Assembly (NCBI RefSeq): GCF_900100545.1
Contig: NZ_FNDP01000023.1
Span: 1-42,938, forward strand
Direction: 5' to 3'
Source: Pseudobutyrivibrio sp. 49
GTDB taxonomy: Bacteria; Bacillota; Clostridia; Lachnospirales; Lachnospiraceae
DNA: 42,938 bases
The notes below the pieces were generated by a model. It did not search any database. It was not told the DNA's origin and saw only the letters and a program-made list of their open reading frames with translations. Each line of letters begins with the position of its first letter. Position 1 is the stretch's first letter. Both the position numbers and the translations under genes were made by a program. Below, piece by piece: positions 16,905 to 25,985 of this stretch.

Positions 16905-16939
16905 AAATTTCTCTTTTCTTAATTCTTACAATAAACTAC

Positions 16940-16967
16940 ATTGTAAAAACCTACCCCTAAATATCAA
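16940..16967 (-). promoter_or_regulatory. Promoter of typA
   Basis: On the minus strand TTGATA (16962-16967), a 16-base spacer and TACAAT (16940-16945). The -35 touches the base of the serS terminator stem. Confidence 0.55.
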
Positions 16968-16994
16968 GCAGTTCCCAAAAATGAGAACTGCTTG
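16965..16994 (-). terminator. Terminator after serS
   Basis: A 10-bp stem CAAGCAGTTC/GAACTGCTTG with a 10-base loop, 12 bases past the serS stop codon. The run that follows on the minus strand is weak (ATATTTAG). Confidence 0.65.
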
Positions 16995-17005
16995 ATTTTA
17001 CATTG

Positions 17006-18295
17006 TTATTTCGTTGGTGTCAACTCACTCTTTCCACCCATGTATGGACGGAGTGCTTCTGGGATAGCAACTGAGCCATCTTCACGTAAGTTATTCTCAA
17101 GGAATGCGATAAGCATACGTGGTGGAGCAACTACTGTATTGTTAAGTGTATGAGCGAAGTACTTATTACCGTTCTCATCCTTAACACGAATCTTAAGACG
17201 TCTAGCCTGAGCATCACCAAGGTTAGAGCAAGAACCTACCTCAAAATACTTCTTCTGACGTGGTGACCATGCCCCTACGTCACAAGACTTAACCTTAAGA
17301 TCTGCCAAATCTCCTGAACAGCACTCAAGTGTACGAACAGGAATATCTAAGCTGCGGAATAAATCAACTGTGTTGTTCCAAAGGATATCATAGTACTTCT
17401 TTGACTCCTCTGGCTTACAAACTACGATCATCTCCTGCTTCTCGAACTGGTGGATACGGTAAACACCACGCTCTTCAATACCGTGTGCACCCTTCTCCTT
17501 ACGGAAGCATGGGCTATAGCTTGTAAGTGTATATGGAAGATTAGCTTCGTCATTGAGTGTATCAATGAACTTACCAATCATAGAGTGCTCTGATGTACCG
17601 ATGAGGTAAAGATCCTCGCCCTCGATTTTGTACATCATGGCATCCATCTCTTCGAATGACATAACACCAGTTACTACGTTTGAACGAATCATGAAAGGTG
17701 GGATGCAATATGTAAATCCTCTATCGATCATGAAATCACGAGCATATGAGATAACTGCTGAGTGAAGACGAGCAATGTCTCCCATGAGGTAATAGAAGCC
17801 GTTACCAGCAACCTTACCAGCAGCATCCAAATCGATACCATTGAATCTCTCCATGATATCTGTGTGATAAGGAATCTCAAAATCAGGTACAACTGGCTCA
17901 CCAAACTTTTCGATTTCTACGTTGCAGGAATCATCTGGACCAATTGGAACTGAAGGGTCGATAATGTTAGGAATCTTCATCATGATTTCCTCAACCTTAT
18001 CAGCAAGCTCCTTCTCAACTGGCTCTAAGTCCTTAATGCGCTGCTTGAGCTCAGCTACCTCAGCCTTAGCCTTCTCAGCCTCTTCCTTCTTGCCCTGACC
18101 CATAAGAGCACCAATTTCCTTTGATGCCTTATTCATCTGAGCACGGAGGTCGTCAGCTTCCTGCTGAGCAGCACGTCTCTTGTCATCAAGCTCGATGACC
18201 TCGTCTACGAGGCCAAGCTTGTGCTCCTGAAACTTCTTTTTAATATTTTCCTTAACTGCGTCTGGATTCTCACGTAAAAACTTAATGTCTATCAT
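17006..18295 (-). CDS. serS: Seryl-tRNA synthetase
   Basis: A 429-residue class II synthetase that charges tRNA-Ser. The N-terminal antiparallel coiled-coil arm (about residues 30-105, rich in Lys/Glu/Ala) grips the tRNA long arm. The catalytic core shows motif 2 (FRKEKGAHGIEERGVYRIHQF) and motif 3 (NNTVVAPPRMLIAFLENN); each is quoted only in part. The start is ATG at 18295, with AGGAGA upstream and the canonical MIDIKFLRENPD beginning. An upstream in-frame extension to 18397 reads into secDF and is not real. It follows secDF by 22 bases. Confidence 0.97.
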   Translation of the reverse strand: MIDIKFLRENPDAVKENIKKKFQEHKLGLVDEVIELDDKRRAAQQEADDLRAQMNKASKEIGALMGQGKKEEAEKAKAEVAELKQRIKDLEPVEKELADKVEEIMMKIPNIIDPSVPIGPDDSCNVEIEKFGEPVVPDFEIPYHTDIMERFNGIDLDAAGKVAGNGFYYLMGDIARLHSAVISYARDFMIDRGFTYCIPPFMIRSNVVTGVMSFEEMDAMMYKIEGEDLYLIGTSEHSMIGKFIDTLNDEANLPYTLTSYSPCFRKEKGAHGIEERGVYRIHQFEKQEMIVVCKPEESKKYYDILWNNTVDLFRSLDIPVRTLECCSGDLADLKVKSCDVGAWSPRQKKYFEVGSCSNLGDAQARRLKIRVKDENGNKYFAHTLNNTVVAPPRMLIAFLENNLREDGSVAIPEALRPYMGGKSELTPTK

Positions 18296-18317
18296 GTTTT
18301 TTCTCCTAGTTCTAATC

Positions 18318-20588
18318 TTAATTCTTTGAAGCAAACTTAAGCTTAAGGATGTACCAAAGCTGTGTTGCGATAAAGATTGATGAATATGTACCAGCAATTA
18401 CACCAGCAAGAAGTGGTAATGCGAACTCTCTGATTGATGAAACACCAAGGATAAGAAGCATAAGTACCATGATAGCTGTTGTGATTGATGTTGAAATAGA
18501 ACGTGAAAGTGTCTGAGCAAGTGACTCGTTACAAAGTGCCTTAAGTGTCTCAGCATTTTCTGTTCTAACTGCCTTGTGGTTCTCACGGATACGGTCGAAT
18601 ACGACGATTGTATCGTTGACTGAGTAACCGATAACTGTAAGCATACATGCGATGAATGCAGCGCCTACTGAAATTCTTGCGAATGCATAAAGTGCAAGTA
18701 CTACAAGAACGTCATGTACAAGGGCGATGATTGCTGAAGAAGCAAATCTGATGTCCTTGAATCTGAACCAAATATATACGAGCATGCAGAGAACTGCAAC
18801 AAGTACTGCGATTGTAGACTGGCTACGCATCTCTCCTGAGATTGTAGAACCAATTGTCTGCTGAGTTATTGAAGTGTCCTTAACCTGGAACTGGCTTTCA
18901 AACATCTCATTTAATGACTCTCTCTCTTCAAGAGTAAGATTTCTTGTCTTGAAGATTGCCTGGTTGCTTCCATCTACTGTTGTAGTCTGGATGCTTCCCT
19001 CGCTAACACCGATTGTGCTTGCAATCTGAGGAACTACCTTTGCATCCAAATCTGCAAGTGAATATGTCTCGTTGAAATCAACTGTTGTTGATGTACCACC
19101 AAGGAACTCAAGTGAGTAGTTAAGACCTGAACCAGTCTTAGCCTTCATAGCTCCCATTGTGATAAAACCAGCTGCAATAATTGCAACTGAAATTGTAATG
19201 AAGATTGCCTTCTTGCCAACGAAGTCGAACTTTGAAGGCTCCTTAGCCTTTCCATAGAACTTAGCATCACGAACGCCAAGTGCATAGAAAGAATTAATAA
19301 GAATTCTTGTAATAACAAGAGCTGTAAACATTGATAAAACAACACCGAGTGCAAGAGTAATTGCGAATCCCTTTACAGAACCTGAACCAAGGATACCAAG
19401 TACTGCTGCTGCGATAAGTGTTGTGATGTTACCATCAAGGATTGCTGAAAGTGCCTTAGAGAAACCAGCCTCAATAGATGAAACTACTGGACGACCATTC
19501 TTGATTTCCTCACGTACACGAGCGAATACGATAACGTTAGCATCAACCGCCATACCGATTGAAAGAATCATACCTGCGATACCAGGAAGTGTAAGTGTAA
19601 TATCAAATGCCTTAAGAATGCCGATAAGCATTGCTGTGTAAAGAGCAAGTGCAAGTGATGAAACAAGACCAGGTACAAGGTACATAACAATAAGGAATAT
19701 CATTACGAGACCAAGACCAATACCTGCTGCGATAAGTGATGTTCTAAGAGCATCAGCACCAAGCTGAGCACCTACAACCTGTGACTCTAACTCCTGAAGC
19801 TCGATATCAAGACCACCGATACGGATGTAAGAAGCAAGCTTTTCTGCTTCATCCATAGAAGACATACCAGAAATCTCACAGTTACCTGTTGTGATTGCTT
19901 CGTTTACCTTTGGAACTGAAACGAACTTACCATCATAGTAGATACCAATTGTCTCGCCTGCAACTGCTGCTACTGTTGTAGCATCACCGAAAGCCTTTGT
20001 TCCTTCGTCGTTGAACTGAAGTGTTACAACGTACTTTGTAGCGCTAGTAGTCTTATCCTGCTCGGCTCTTCCCTGAGCTGCTGTAACTTCTTTACCTGTA
20101 CAAATAACTGAACCATTTTCTGTGAGTGTCTCGATATCGTAGTTGAGCTCGTATCCGTTCTCACCGTAGCTGTAGTTCTCATTTCCTTCGCTATCCTTCT
20201 GAGCGATGAAGTAAAGTGTACCAGGAGTACCTAACTCCTCCAATAATGCATTTGCATCTGAAACTCCAGGAATCTCAACTGTGATTCTGTCATCGCCTAC
20301 GCGATAAACATTTGCTTCTGTAGTTGCGCTTTCCTCGCCAAGGTCATTTTCAATACGCTGCTGGAGCTTAAGGATTGTGTCTGCCATCTGCTCATCTGTA
20401 GGCTTGTCTCCAACTGCTTCATATGTAATGCTGACACCTCCATCAAGGTCGAGACCAAGCTTTAAGCTGTCATCATTCTCTTTAATTGTGCCTGTGATAA
20501 CTGTTGCTGCGTAGTATCCAAGTAAACCAAGAATAACTACAAATGCAACGAGCCAGGCAATCCCCTGTCCTTTTTTTAAACGTTTCAT
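18318..20588 (-). CDS. secDF: Fused protein-export protein SecDF
   Basis: A 756-residue fusion of SecD and SecF, the proton-driven pulling module of the Sec translocon. TM1 is at about 10-28, followed by the large external P1 region of SecD (LGLDLDGGVSITYEAVG at its start) and five SecD membrane helices (about 270-440). The SecF half starts near residue 455 with its own external loop (LEFLGGTSTTVDFNETY) and six helices, with conserved VIGYSVNDTIVVFDRIREN. Fusions of this type are common in Bacillota, and the length is normal. GGAGAA precedes the ATG. serS follows at 22 bases and may share its transcript. Confidence 0.97.
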   Translation of the reverse strand: MKRLKKGQGIAWLVAFVVILGLLGYYAATVITGTIKENDDSLKLGLDLDGGVSITYEAVGDKPTDEQMADTILKLQQRIENDLGEESATTEANVYRVGDDRITVEIPGVSDANALLEELGTPGTLYFIAQKDSEGNENYSYGENGYELNYDIETLTENGSVICTGKEVTAAQGRAEQDKTTSATKYVVTLQFNDEGTKAFGDATTVAAVAGETIGIYYDGKFVSVPKVNEAITTGNCEISGMSSMDEAEKLASYIRIGGLDIELQELESQVVGAQLGADALRTSLIAAGIGLGLVMIFLIVMYLVPGLVSSLALALYTAMLIGILKAFDITLTLPGIAGMILSIGMAVDANVIVFARVREEIKNGRPVVSSIEAGFSKALSAILDGNITTLIAAAVLGILGSGSVKGFAITLALGVVLSMFTALVITRILINSFYALGVRDAKFYGKAKEPSKFDFVGKKAIFITISVAIIAAGFITMGAMKAKTGSGLNYSLEFLGGTSTTVDFNETYSLADLDAKVVPQIASTIGVSEGSIQTTTVDGSNQAIFKTRNLTLEERESLNEMFESQFQVKDTSITQQTIGSTISGEMRSQSTIAVLVAVLCMLVYIWFRFKDIRFASSAIIALVHDVLVVLALYAFARISVGAAFIACMLTVIGYSVNDTIVVFDRIRENHKAVRTENAETLKALCNESLAQTLSRSISTSITTAIMVLMLLILGVSSIREFALPLLAGVIAGTYSSIFIATQLWYILKLKFASKN

Positions 20589-20616
20589 TATTTATTCTCC
20601 TATCTTGTAATTTATA

Positions 20617-20651
20617 ACTGCTGTGCAGTCTAAAGAGGACTATGCCTCTTT
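20617..20651. other. Two small stem-loops between scfB and secDF
   Basis: ACTGC-TGT-GCAGT (20617-20629) and AAAGAGG/CCTCTTT (20632-20651), the latter covering the scfB stop codon. No good T-run follows on the minus strand, so termination would be weak. Confidence 0.35.
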
Positions 20652-22025
20652 TGTTTCGTTAATCTCTGCATTGTGCACCTTTAATGCAATTGCACATTCA
20701 ACACGCTTCTTCTGAAGCTCACATCCTACATGGTAATTACCAAGAATGCTTCCTGTGAAGTTAAATGCATTTGCTGCACATCCGCCGCTGCAGTAGAATC
20801 TTGCAAAACAATTCTTGCATTCTTCTTTTGCGTAAACATTGCAATGCTTGAACTGATTTACAACTTCTTTGTTCTTCACCCCGCCCCATACGTCACCGAG
20901 ACAGAAATCTGTGTTTCCAACGAACTGATGACATGGATAAAGCTCACCTGTAGGTGTAACTGCCATGTACTCTGTTCCTGAACCACAGCCTGAAAGACGC
21001 TTGTAAACGCAAGGGCCTCCCTCCAAATCAATCATGAAGTGGAAGAAATTGAAATCCTTGTCTGTACCCTGGCGACGCATCATCTCAGCACAAAGTGAAT
21101 CATACTCTTCAAAGAGCTTTGGTAAATCCTCCTCACGAAGAGCATAATCATCTGTTTCCTGTGCAACTACTGGCTCAACGGAAATCTGCTTGAAGCCTTC
21201 ATTAGCAAGATGAATAACATCCTTAGAAAAATCAAGATTGTTACGTGTGAATGTACCACGGATATAATATCTGTCCTGATTACGTGAATCAGCAAGCTTT
21301 TTGAATTTTGGCATTACGATATCGTAGCTGCCTGCTCCCTTCTTGAATGGGCGCATAAGATCATGAATCTCTGGACGACCATCGCAGCTAAGTACTACGT
21401 TAGCCATCTCCTTATTTGCAAATTCCTGAATCTCGTCATTTAACAATACACCGTTAGTGGTGAGTGTAAATCTAAAGTTTTTATTGTGTTCCTTCTCAAG
21501 AGAACGACCGTAGGCAACTAAATCCTTAACTACCTGCCAGTTCATAAGTGGCTCGCCACCGAAGAAATCAACCTCAAGGTTTCTTCTGCTGCCTGAATTA
21601 GCAACGAGGAAATCAAGAGCCTGCTTACCAACCTCGTAGGTCATAAGCTCGCGCTTTCCTGTGTGATATTCTCCCTCTTCTGCGAAGCAGTACTTGCAGG
21701 CAAGGTTGCAATCGTGGGTTATATGTAAGCAAAGAGCCTTTACAACTGCAGGACGTGCTGTAAAATCAGCAATCCTTGGCTCGTAATTGTCTTCTGTAAA
21801 TAATGCGCCATCAGCAATAAGCTGCTCAATTTCTGACTGAATCTCTGTAAGCTCTGCCTCAGAAACCTCAGGATGGCTTATCTTCATCTGTGAAAGCGCT
21901 GCATCCTTTCCCTGCTCCTGCCAAAGACCAAGAAAATCGTATGTGACTTCATCTACTACGTGGATGGCACCGCTATTGATATCAATAACAATGTTGTAAC
22001 CGTTGTTTTTAAACTGGTGAATCAC
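20640..22025 (-). CDS. scfB: SCIFF peptide maturase, radical SAM/SPASM (ranthipeptide)
   Basis: A 461-residue radical SAM enzyme that forms thioether cross-links in the SCIFF peptide encoded just upstream. The N-terminal part resembles a peptide-recognition domain (YDFLGLW, about residues 28-36). The 4Fe-4S motif CNLACKYC is at about 106-113. Motifs typical of the AdoMet barrel follow (DFFGGEPLMNW). A C-terminal SPASM region carries many cysteines (CGSGTEYMAVTPTGELYPCHQ, then CKNCFARFYCSGGCAAN; parts shown). The start is GTG at 22025 with AAAGGAC upstream; no ATG fits. It follows scfA after a long hairpin. Confidence 0.96.
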   Translation of the reverse strand: MIHQFKNNGYNIVIDINSGAIHVVDEVTYDFLGLWQEQGKDAALSQMKISHPEVSEAELTEIQSEIEQLIADGALFTEDNYEPRIADFTARPAVVKALCLHITHDCNLACKYCFAEEGEYHTGKRELMTYEVGKQALDFLVANSGSRRNLEVDFFGGEPLMNWQVVKDLVAYGRSLEKEHNKNFRFTLTTNGVLLNDEIQEFANKEMANVVLSCDGRPEIHDLMRPFKKGAGSYDIVMPKFKKLADSRNQDRYYIRGTFTRNNLDFSKDVIHLANEGFKQISVEPVVAQETDDYALREEDLPKLFEEYDSLCAEMMRRQGTDKDFNFFHFMIDLEGGPCVYKRLSGCGSGTEYMAVTPTGELYPCHQFVGNTDFCLGDVWGGVKNKEVVNQFKHCNVYAKEECKNCFARFYCSGGCAANAFNFTGSILGNYHVGCELQKKRVECAIALKVHNAEINETKEA

Positions 22026-22045
22026 TAAAAAAATGTCCTTTCATA

Positions 22046-22096
22046 AACGCACAATAGACCGTTCCCCACCAAAACTGGTGAGGTCCGGTCTGCGTT
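22046..22096 (-). promoter_or_regulatory. 51-nt hairpin between scfA and scfB
   Basis: Nested stem AACGCA/TGCGTT, AGACCG/CGGTCT and CACC/GGTG around an AGTTTT loop. No T-run follows on the minus strand, so it looks more like a processing or mRNA-stability element than a full terminator. It could set a high precursor-to-enzyme ratio. Confidence 0.55.
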
Positions 22097-22123
22097 AAAT
22101 ATTACTTCTTTAAAAATGAGCTA

Positions 22124-22267
22124 TTACTTAGAGTGCTCACAGCTCTGGTTTCCAACTGTGCAAGAAGTCTTGCAAGCTGACTGGCATGATGTCTGGCACT
22201 CGCCACATCCGCCTTCCTTTACAGTGTTCTGTAATCTTGCAGTATTTAATGTTTTGATGTGTTCCAT
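22124..22267 (-). CDS. scfA: Six-cysteine peptide SCIFF (ranthipeptide precursor)
   Basis: A 47-residue precursor peptide starting MEHIKTLNTARLQ and ending NQSCEHSK. It has six cysteines at 21, 24, 28, 32, 36 and 43, matching the family name (six cysteines in forty-five residues). The N-terminal half is the conserved leader bound by the maturase. The Cys-rich half carries Thr and Ser residues that can accept thioether links. GGAGA lies ten bases before the ATG. SCIFF with its maturase is close to universal in clostridia, though its biological role is still unsettled. The gene is short and easily missed. Confidence 0.97.
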   Translation of the reverse strand: MEHIKTLNTARLQNTVKEGGCGECQTSCQSACKTSCTVGNQSCEHSK

Positions 22268-22325
22268 AATGAATATCTCCTTTTCTTTAAACAGCTACTA
22301 CTCATAGTAACCCTAAGATTAATTG

Positions 22326-22354
22326 ATTATACTATAAATCGGCTAAAATATAAA
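22326..22354 (-). promoter_or_regulatory. Promoter of scfA
   Basis: On the minus strand TTTATA (22349-22354), a 17-base spacer and TATAAT (22326-22331), giving a leader of about 50 bases. Confidence 0.55.
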
Positions 22355-22362
22355 GCTTTTTC

Positions 22363-23535
22363 CTATTCTGCTACCGCAGGTGCTCCTGTGTAACTTGCAT
22401 TATCAATACAGAAATCAAGCGCCTTCTGTGTGAGATATGCCTGACGGAAATATCTCTCACCTGTATAGCCGTCTACGTCATATACTTCATAGAAGCTTGT
22501 CTCGTCTGATGCTCCTGAAGATGAAAGGATGCCCTGGATGAACTCCTTATATCCATCCTCATCGATTTCGATGCCCTCAGCCTTTGCAATAGCTTCAAGG
22601 ATGAGCTCTGTCTCTGTAGACTCCTGAATGCTTGTCTTCATGCTTTCAACATAAGCATCGTAATCCTGTCCCATAGACTCAAAATATTCTTTTGCAGTAG
22701 TGCCATATGACTGATACTGCTTTTCATATACATTAAGGTACATGTCTACTCTTGCCTGAAGAAGATCCTCAGGAACCTTTGATACCTTACTGTTGTTTAA
22801 AACTGCGTTTAATACTGTTGTCTGCTTGTCGCTCTTAAGATTGTTCTCAAGGCTTGCTGTGTATTTATCCTTAAGTGAATCAATGTAAGCATCAACTGTA
22901 TCATAGCCAAACTTATCAGATACAATATCATCTGTAAGTGCCTTCTTAGAATCGATAGCCTTTGCAATGTAATTAACCTGGAAAGTGAAGATAACTGTCT
23001 GTCCAGCTAAATCTGCGTTGCCATAATCATCTGGGAACTTAACCTCGTAAGCAACTTCCTCACCTACCTTATGACCTACAAGACCAGCAGTAAATCCCTC
23101 GATATATCCGCCGCCTGTAGCAGAGCTGTTGTTTCCTACATCGATAAGCTGATCCTCTGCAGAACCGCCATCAAAAGCTACCCCATCCTGAGAACCTACG
23201 TAATCAACATTTACGATAGAATCCTCTTTGATCTCCTTTGCGCTGCTATCCTCAACATAGATAGCTGCCTCAGAAATAGTCTTTGAAACGTACTCATCAA
23301 AGCCCTTGTCTGTGTACTCATATTCACCATCAAGAGTGATGTCTAAGCCCTTATAATCACCCAATGTAACAAGCTCATCCACATCATATTCTATAGGCTT
23401 TGCGTCAGATTTCTTCTCCGTATCTGCTGACTGCTCAGTCTTTGTTTCTGCTTTATCCTCTTCTTTGCTGCCACAGGCTGTAAAAGAAAAAGCCAATGTG
23501 CCAACTAAAAGCAATGCTAAAAATCTATTTTTCAT
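22363..23535 (-). CDS. Trigger factor-like lipoprotein foldase (FKBP-type PPIase)
   Basis: A 390-residue predicted lipoprotein. Lipobox FTACGS is near residue 21, followed by an acidic Lys/Glu linker. Residues about 85-190 match an FKBP-type peptidyl-prolyl isomerase domain (VNVDYVGSQDGVAFDGG, FTAGLVGHKVGEEV). The rest is helical, like the C-terminal arms of trigger factor, with no N-terminal ribosome-binding domain. It probably helps fold secreted proteins on the outer face of the membrane. GGAGGG precedes the ATG. It lies downstream of malQ, whose own terminator separates them. Confidence 0.85.
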   Translation of the reverse strand: MKNRFLALLLVGTLAFSFTACGSKEEDKAETKTEQSADTEKKSDAKPIEYDVDELVTLGDYKGLDITLDGEYEYTDKGFDEYVSKTISEAAIYVEDSSAKEIKEDSIVNVDYVGSQDGVAFDGGSAEDQLIDVGNNSSATGGGYIEGFTAGLVGHKVGEEVAYEVKFPDDYGNADLAGQTVIFTFQVNYIAKAIDSKKALTDDIVSDKFGYDTVDAYIDSLKDKYTASLENNLKSDKQTTVLNAVLNNSKVSKVPEDLLQARVDMYLNVYEKQYQSYGTTAKEYFESMGQDYDAYVESMKTSIQESTETELILEAIAKAEGIEIDEDGYKEFIQGILSSSGASDETSFYEVYDVDGYTGERYFRQAYLTQKALDFCIDNASYTGAPAVAE

Positions 23536-23594
23536 TTGTGTAATCCCTCCTAGAAAAGTCTGAATTAGTTTACCACAAATTCAATTTTTAGGCA

Positions 23595-23629
23595 AAGAAA
23601 AAGCTCGCTTACTTGCGAGCCTTTTTCTT
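23595..23629 (-). terminator. Terminator overlapping the malQ stop
   Basis: Stem AAGAAAAA-GCTCGC/GCGAGC-TTTTTCTT, with the malQ TAA in the loop and TTTTTC running on past it on the minus strand. Clear intrinsic terminator. Confidence 0.85.
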
Positions 23630-25123
23630 AGCTTTAGGGGGTTTTTTAGTTCTGTCGTACATAACCGACATATCAAAAATCTTCTTTGCCAATTCAGGAG
23701 TAGGTTCTTTGGCAAGGAGACGCCACTGCCAGTTACCGCTTTCTGTTCCTGGCACGTTGATTCTGTTGTATTTTCCAAGTCCAAGGAAGTCCTGCATCTG
23801 AGCCACAAATAAAACAGAAACTGAGCTCATTCCGCCACGAATCATTCCCCAGTTAAAGCCCTCAGCCTTTGAGATACCAAGGTACTTGCTGGCATATTCC
23901 TTGTCCTTTTTATCTGCTTCTTCATACCAGCCCATGATAGTAGCATTGTCATGGGTTCCAGTGTAGCAGATACAGTTTTTATCGTAGGTGTGAGGCTGAT
24001 AATTGTTAGGCTCACCTGAATCAAAAGCAAATTCAAGTACCTTCATGCCTGGCCAGCCACTATCCTGAAGAAGCTTAACAACAGTAGGTGAAGGTTCTCC
24101 CAAATCCTCAGCAATAAATTCTATGCTTGGGAAAGTCTTTGTAAGAAGGCCAACAAGATCCATTCCTGGTCCTTTTTTCCACTTACCATTCTTTGCTGTC
24201 TTCTCCTTTGCAGGAACAGCCCAGTACTCATCAAAGCCTCTGAAATGATCAATTCTAAGAACATCATAGAGCTTTGCAGCACCTTCAATTCTTCGAATCC
24301 ACCACTTATAACCATCCTTTTTCAAGGCATTCCAGTCATAGCATGGGTTGCCCCAGAACTGTCCGTCCTCGCTGAAATAATCTGGTGGCACACCAGCCAC
24401 CTCTACTGGATAATTATCCTCATCAAGGCTGAAAAACTCTGGTTCAGCCCAAACATCGCAGGAATCCAGTGCAACATATATAGGAAGATCTCCAATCACC
24501 TCAATGCCAAGACTATTGATATAAGTCTTAAGCTTTGCCCACTGCTTAAAGAATAAATACTGAATGTAAACAAAAAATTCAATATCCTCTTCCAGCTTCT
24601 TGGTGTACTTCTCAACAGCCTTTGCCTCGTGAAGACGAATGTCTTCCTCTGGCCACTCCTGCCAGCTAAGCTGACCAAAATGCTTCTTTATTGCCATGAA
24701 AAGCGCATAATTTTCCACCCAGGCATTTTTCTTTCTGAAATGAGAAATCTCACCGAGAGAATCTTTGTATCCTCTCTCCTTTGCCTTTTCAAGAATCTTG
24801 AAACGACTTTCGTAAATCTGGCCATAATCCACATAACGTGGGTTAGTTCCCCAGTTTTCAGCCTCCACTTCTTCCTTTGTAAGAAGGCCTTCCTCTATAA
24901 GCATTTCAAGATCAATGAAATAGGGGTTTCCGGCAAAGGTAGAAAAGCTCTGATATGGGCTGTCTCCGTAACTAGTTGGACCTAATGGTAATACCTGCCA
25001 GTACTTTTGACCGGCAGCCTTCAGAAAATCCGCAAAGTCATATGCGGCTTTTCCAAAGGTACCTATTCCATAAGGTGAAGGTAATGAAGATATAGGGAGC
25101 AAAATTCCACTACTTCTTTTCAT
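23609..25123 (-). CDS. malQ: 4-alpha-glucanotransferase (GH77)
   Basis: A 504-residue amylomaltase that transfers glucan segments between maltodextrins in the cytoplasm and releases glucose. Standard GH77 length. The start MKRSSGILLPISSLPSPYGIG (part) is typical. The predicted nucleophile Asp is in LRIDHFRGFDEYW, the acid/base Glu in IAEDLGEPSP, and the third carboxylate in YTGTHDNATIMGW. The C-terminus is Lys-rich (KKPPKAKKKARK). It lies 19 bases after the ABC permease gene with GGAGAC upstream, so it is the last gene of the sugar importer operon. This supports maltodextrin as the imported sugar. Confidence 0.97.
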   Translation of the reverse strand: MKRSSGILLPISSLPSPYGIGTFGKAAYDFADFLKAAGQKYWQVLPLGPTSYGDSPYQSFSTFAGNPYFIDLEMLIEEGLLTKEEVEAENWGTNPRYVDYGQIYESRFKILEKAKERGYKDSLGEISHFRKKNAWVENYALFMAIKKHFGQLSWQEWPEEDIRLHEAKAVEKYTKKLEEDIEFFVYIQYLFFKQWAKLKTYINSLGIEVIGDLPIYVALDSCDVWAEPEFFSLDEDNYPVEVAGVPPDYFSEDGQFWGNPCYDWNALKKDGYKWWIRRIEGAAKLYDVLRIDHFRGFDEYWAVPAKEKTAKNGKWKKGPGMDLVGLLTKTFPSIEFIAEDLGEPSPTVVKLLQDSGWPGMKVLEFAFDSGEPNNYQPHTYDKNCICYTGTHDNATIMGWYEEADKKDKEYASKYLGISKAEGFNWGMIRGGMSSVSVLFVAQMQDFLGLGKYNRINVPGTESGNWQWRLLAKEPTPELAKKIFDMSVMYDRTKKPPKAKKKARK

Positions 25124-25142
25124 AATTTTTAGTCTCCTTAAA

Positions 25143-25985
25143 TTAGCCTTTTACAGCTCCTGCAATAACGCCTTTAATAATGTATTTCTGTAAGCAAATA
25201 TACATAATTATGATTGGCAATACAGTCATCATAATACATGCCATCATTGGTCCCATCTCAACGTGTCCGTAGCTTCCACGGAAGTACTGAATGAGAATAG
25301 GAATTGTCATATATTTCTTTCTGTCGAGAACAAGGTATGGCAAAAGGTAATCATTCCAAAGCCACATTGTTTCGAGAATAGCAACTGATATAAGTGTTGG
25401 CTTCAAAATTGGAAGCACAATCTGGAAAAATGTCTGGATTGGGTTGCAACCATCAATCATGGCTGCCTCTTCAATCTCAAGTGGAATTGACTTCATAAAT
25501 CCTGTGAACATAAATACCGCAAGACCAGCGCCAAAACCAAGGTAAATAATGCAAATATTATATGGTGTATCCAGGTCCATTCTGTCAGCTGTTGATGCAA
25601 GTGTGAACATCAGCATCTGGAAAGGTACTACCATCGAAAATACAAATAAAGCATAGCATACCTTTGAGAGAATTCCGTGAACTCTGGTGATGTACCAGGC
25701 ACACATTGATGTACAAATCAAAATCAAAACTGCAGATGATACTGTAATTACCAAACTGTATCCAAAGGCTGCTGCAAATCCCTTAGATGAAAGTGCATCA
25801 AGATAATTGCTGAAGCCTACAAAGCTCTTTGCATCTGGAAGGGTAAATACGCTGTTAGTGCTGATGAAAGCATCACCCTTAAGTGAGTTAATCAAAATCA
25901 TAAACACTGGATAAATCCAGCAAACTGCCAGAAGGCACAATACGATGAACACGATAAGACGTGCAACCTGTTCTTTTGCTTTCAT
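25143..25985 (-). CDS. Sugar ABC importer permease, MalG-like
   Basis: A 280-residue inner-membrane permease of the carbohydrate CUT1 family. Six membrane helices are predicted (about 10-30, 72-95, 105-130, 140-160, 185-205, 245-265). The EAA loop that contacts the ATPase is EAAMIDGCNPIQTFFQIVLPILKP (about 177-200, shown in part). Its ATG overlaps the MalF-like stop by one base (TAATG) and GGAGG lies upstream, so translation is coupled. No ATPase is encoded in the operon. As in many Gram-positive bacteria a shared MsmK-type ATPase elsewhere probably energises it. Confidence 0.92.
   Translation of the reverse strand: MKAKEQVARLIVFIVLCLLAVCWIYPVFMILINSLKGDAFISTNSVFTLPDAKSFVGFSNYLDALSSKGFAAAFGYSLVITVSSAVLILICTSMCAWYITRVHGILSKVCYALFVFSMVVPFQMLMFTLASTADRMDLDTPYNICIIYLGFGAGLAVFMFTGFMKSIPLEIEEAAMIDGCNPIQTFFQIVLPILKPTLISVAILETMWLWNDYLLPYLVLDRKKYMTIPILIQYFRGSYGHVEMGPMMACIMMTVLPIIIMYICLQKYIIKGVIAGAVKG

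Noticed and set aside
18296-18397. N-terminal extension of serS
   Set aside because: It reads into the end of secDF; ATG 18295 has AGGAGA and the canonical MIDIKFLREN start.
23581-23808. Second frames inside malQ and similar open frames opposite long genes
   Set aside because: They are out-of-frame or antisense to well-supported genes, lack ribosome sites and have Leu/Ser-rich, family-less translations.
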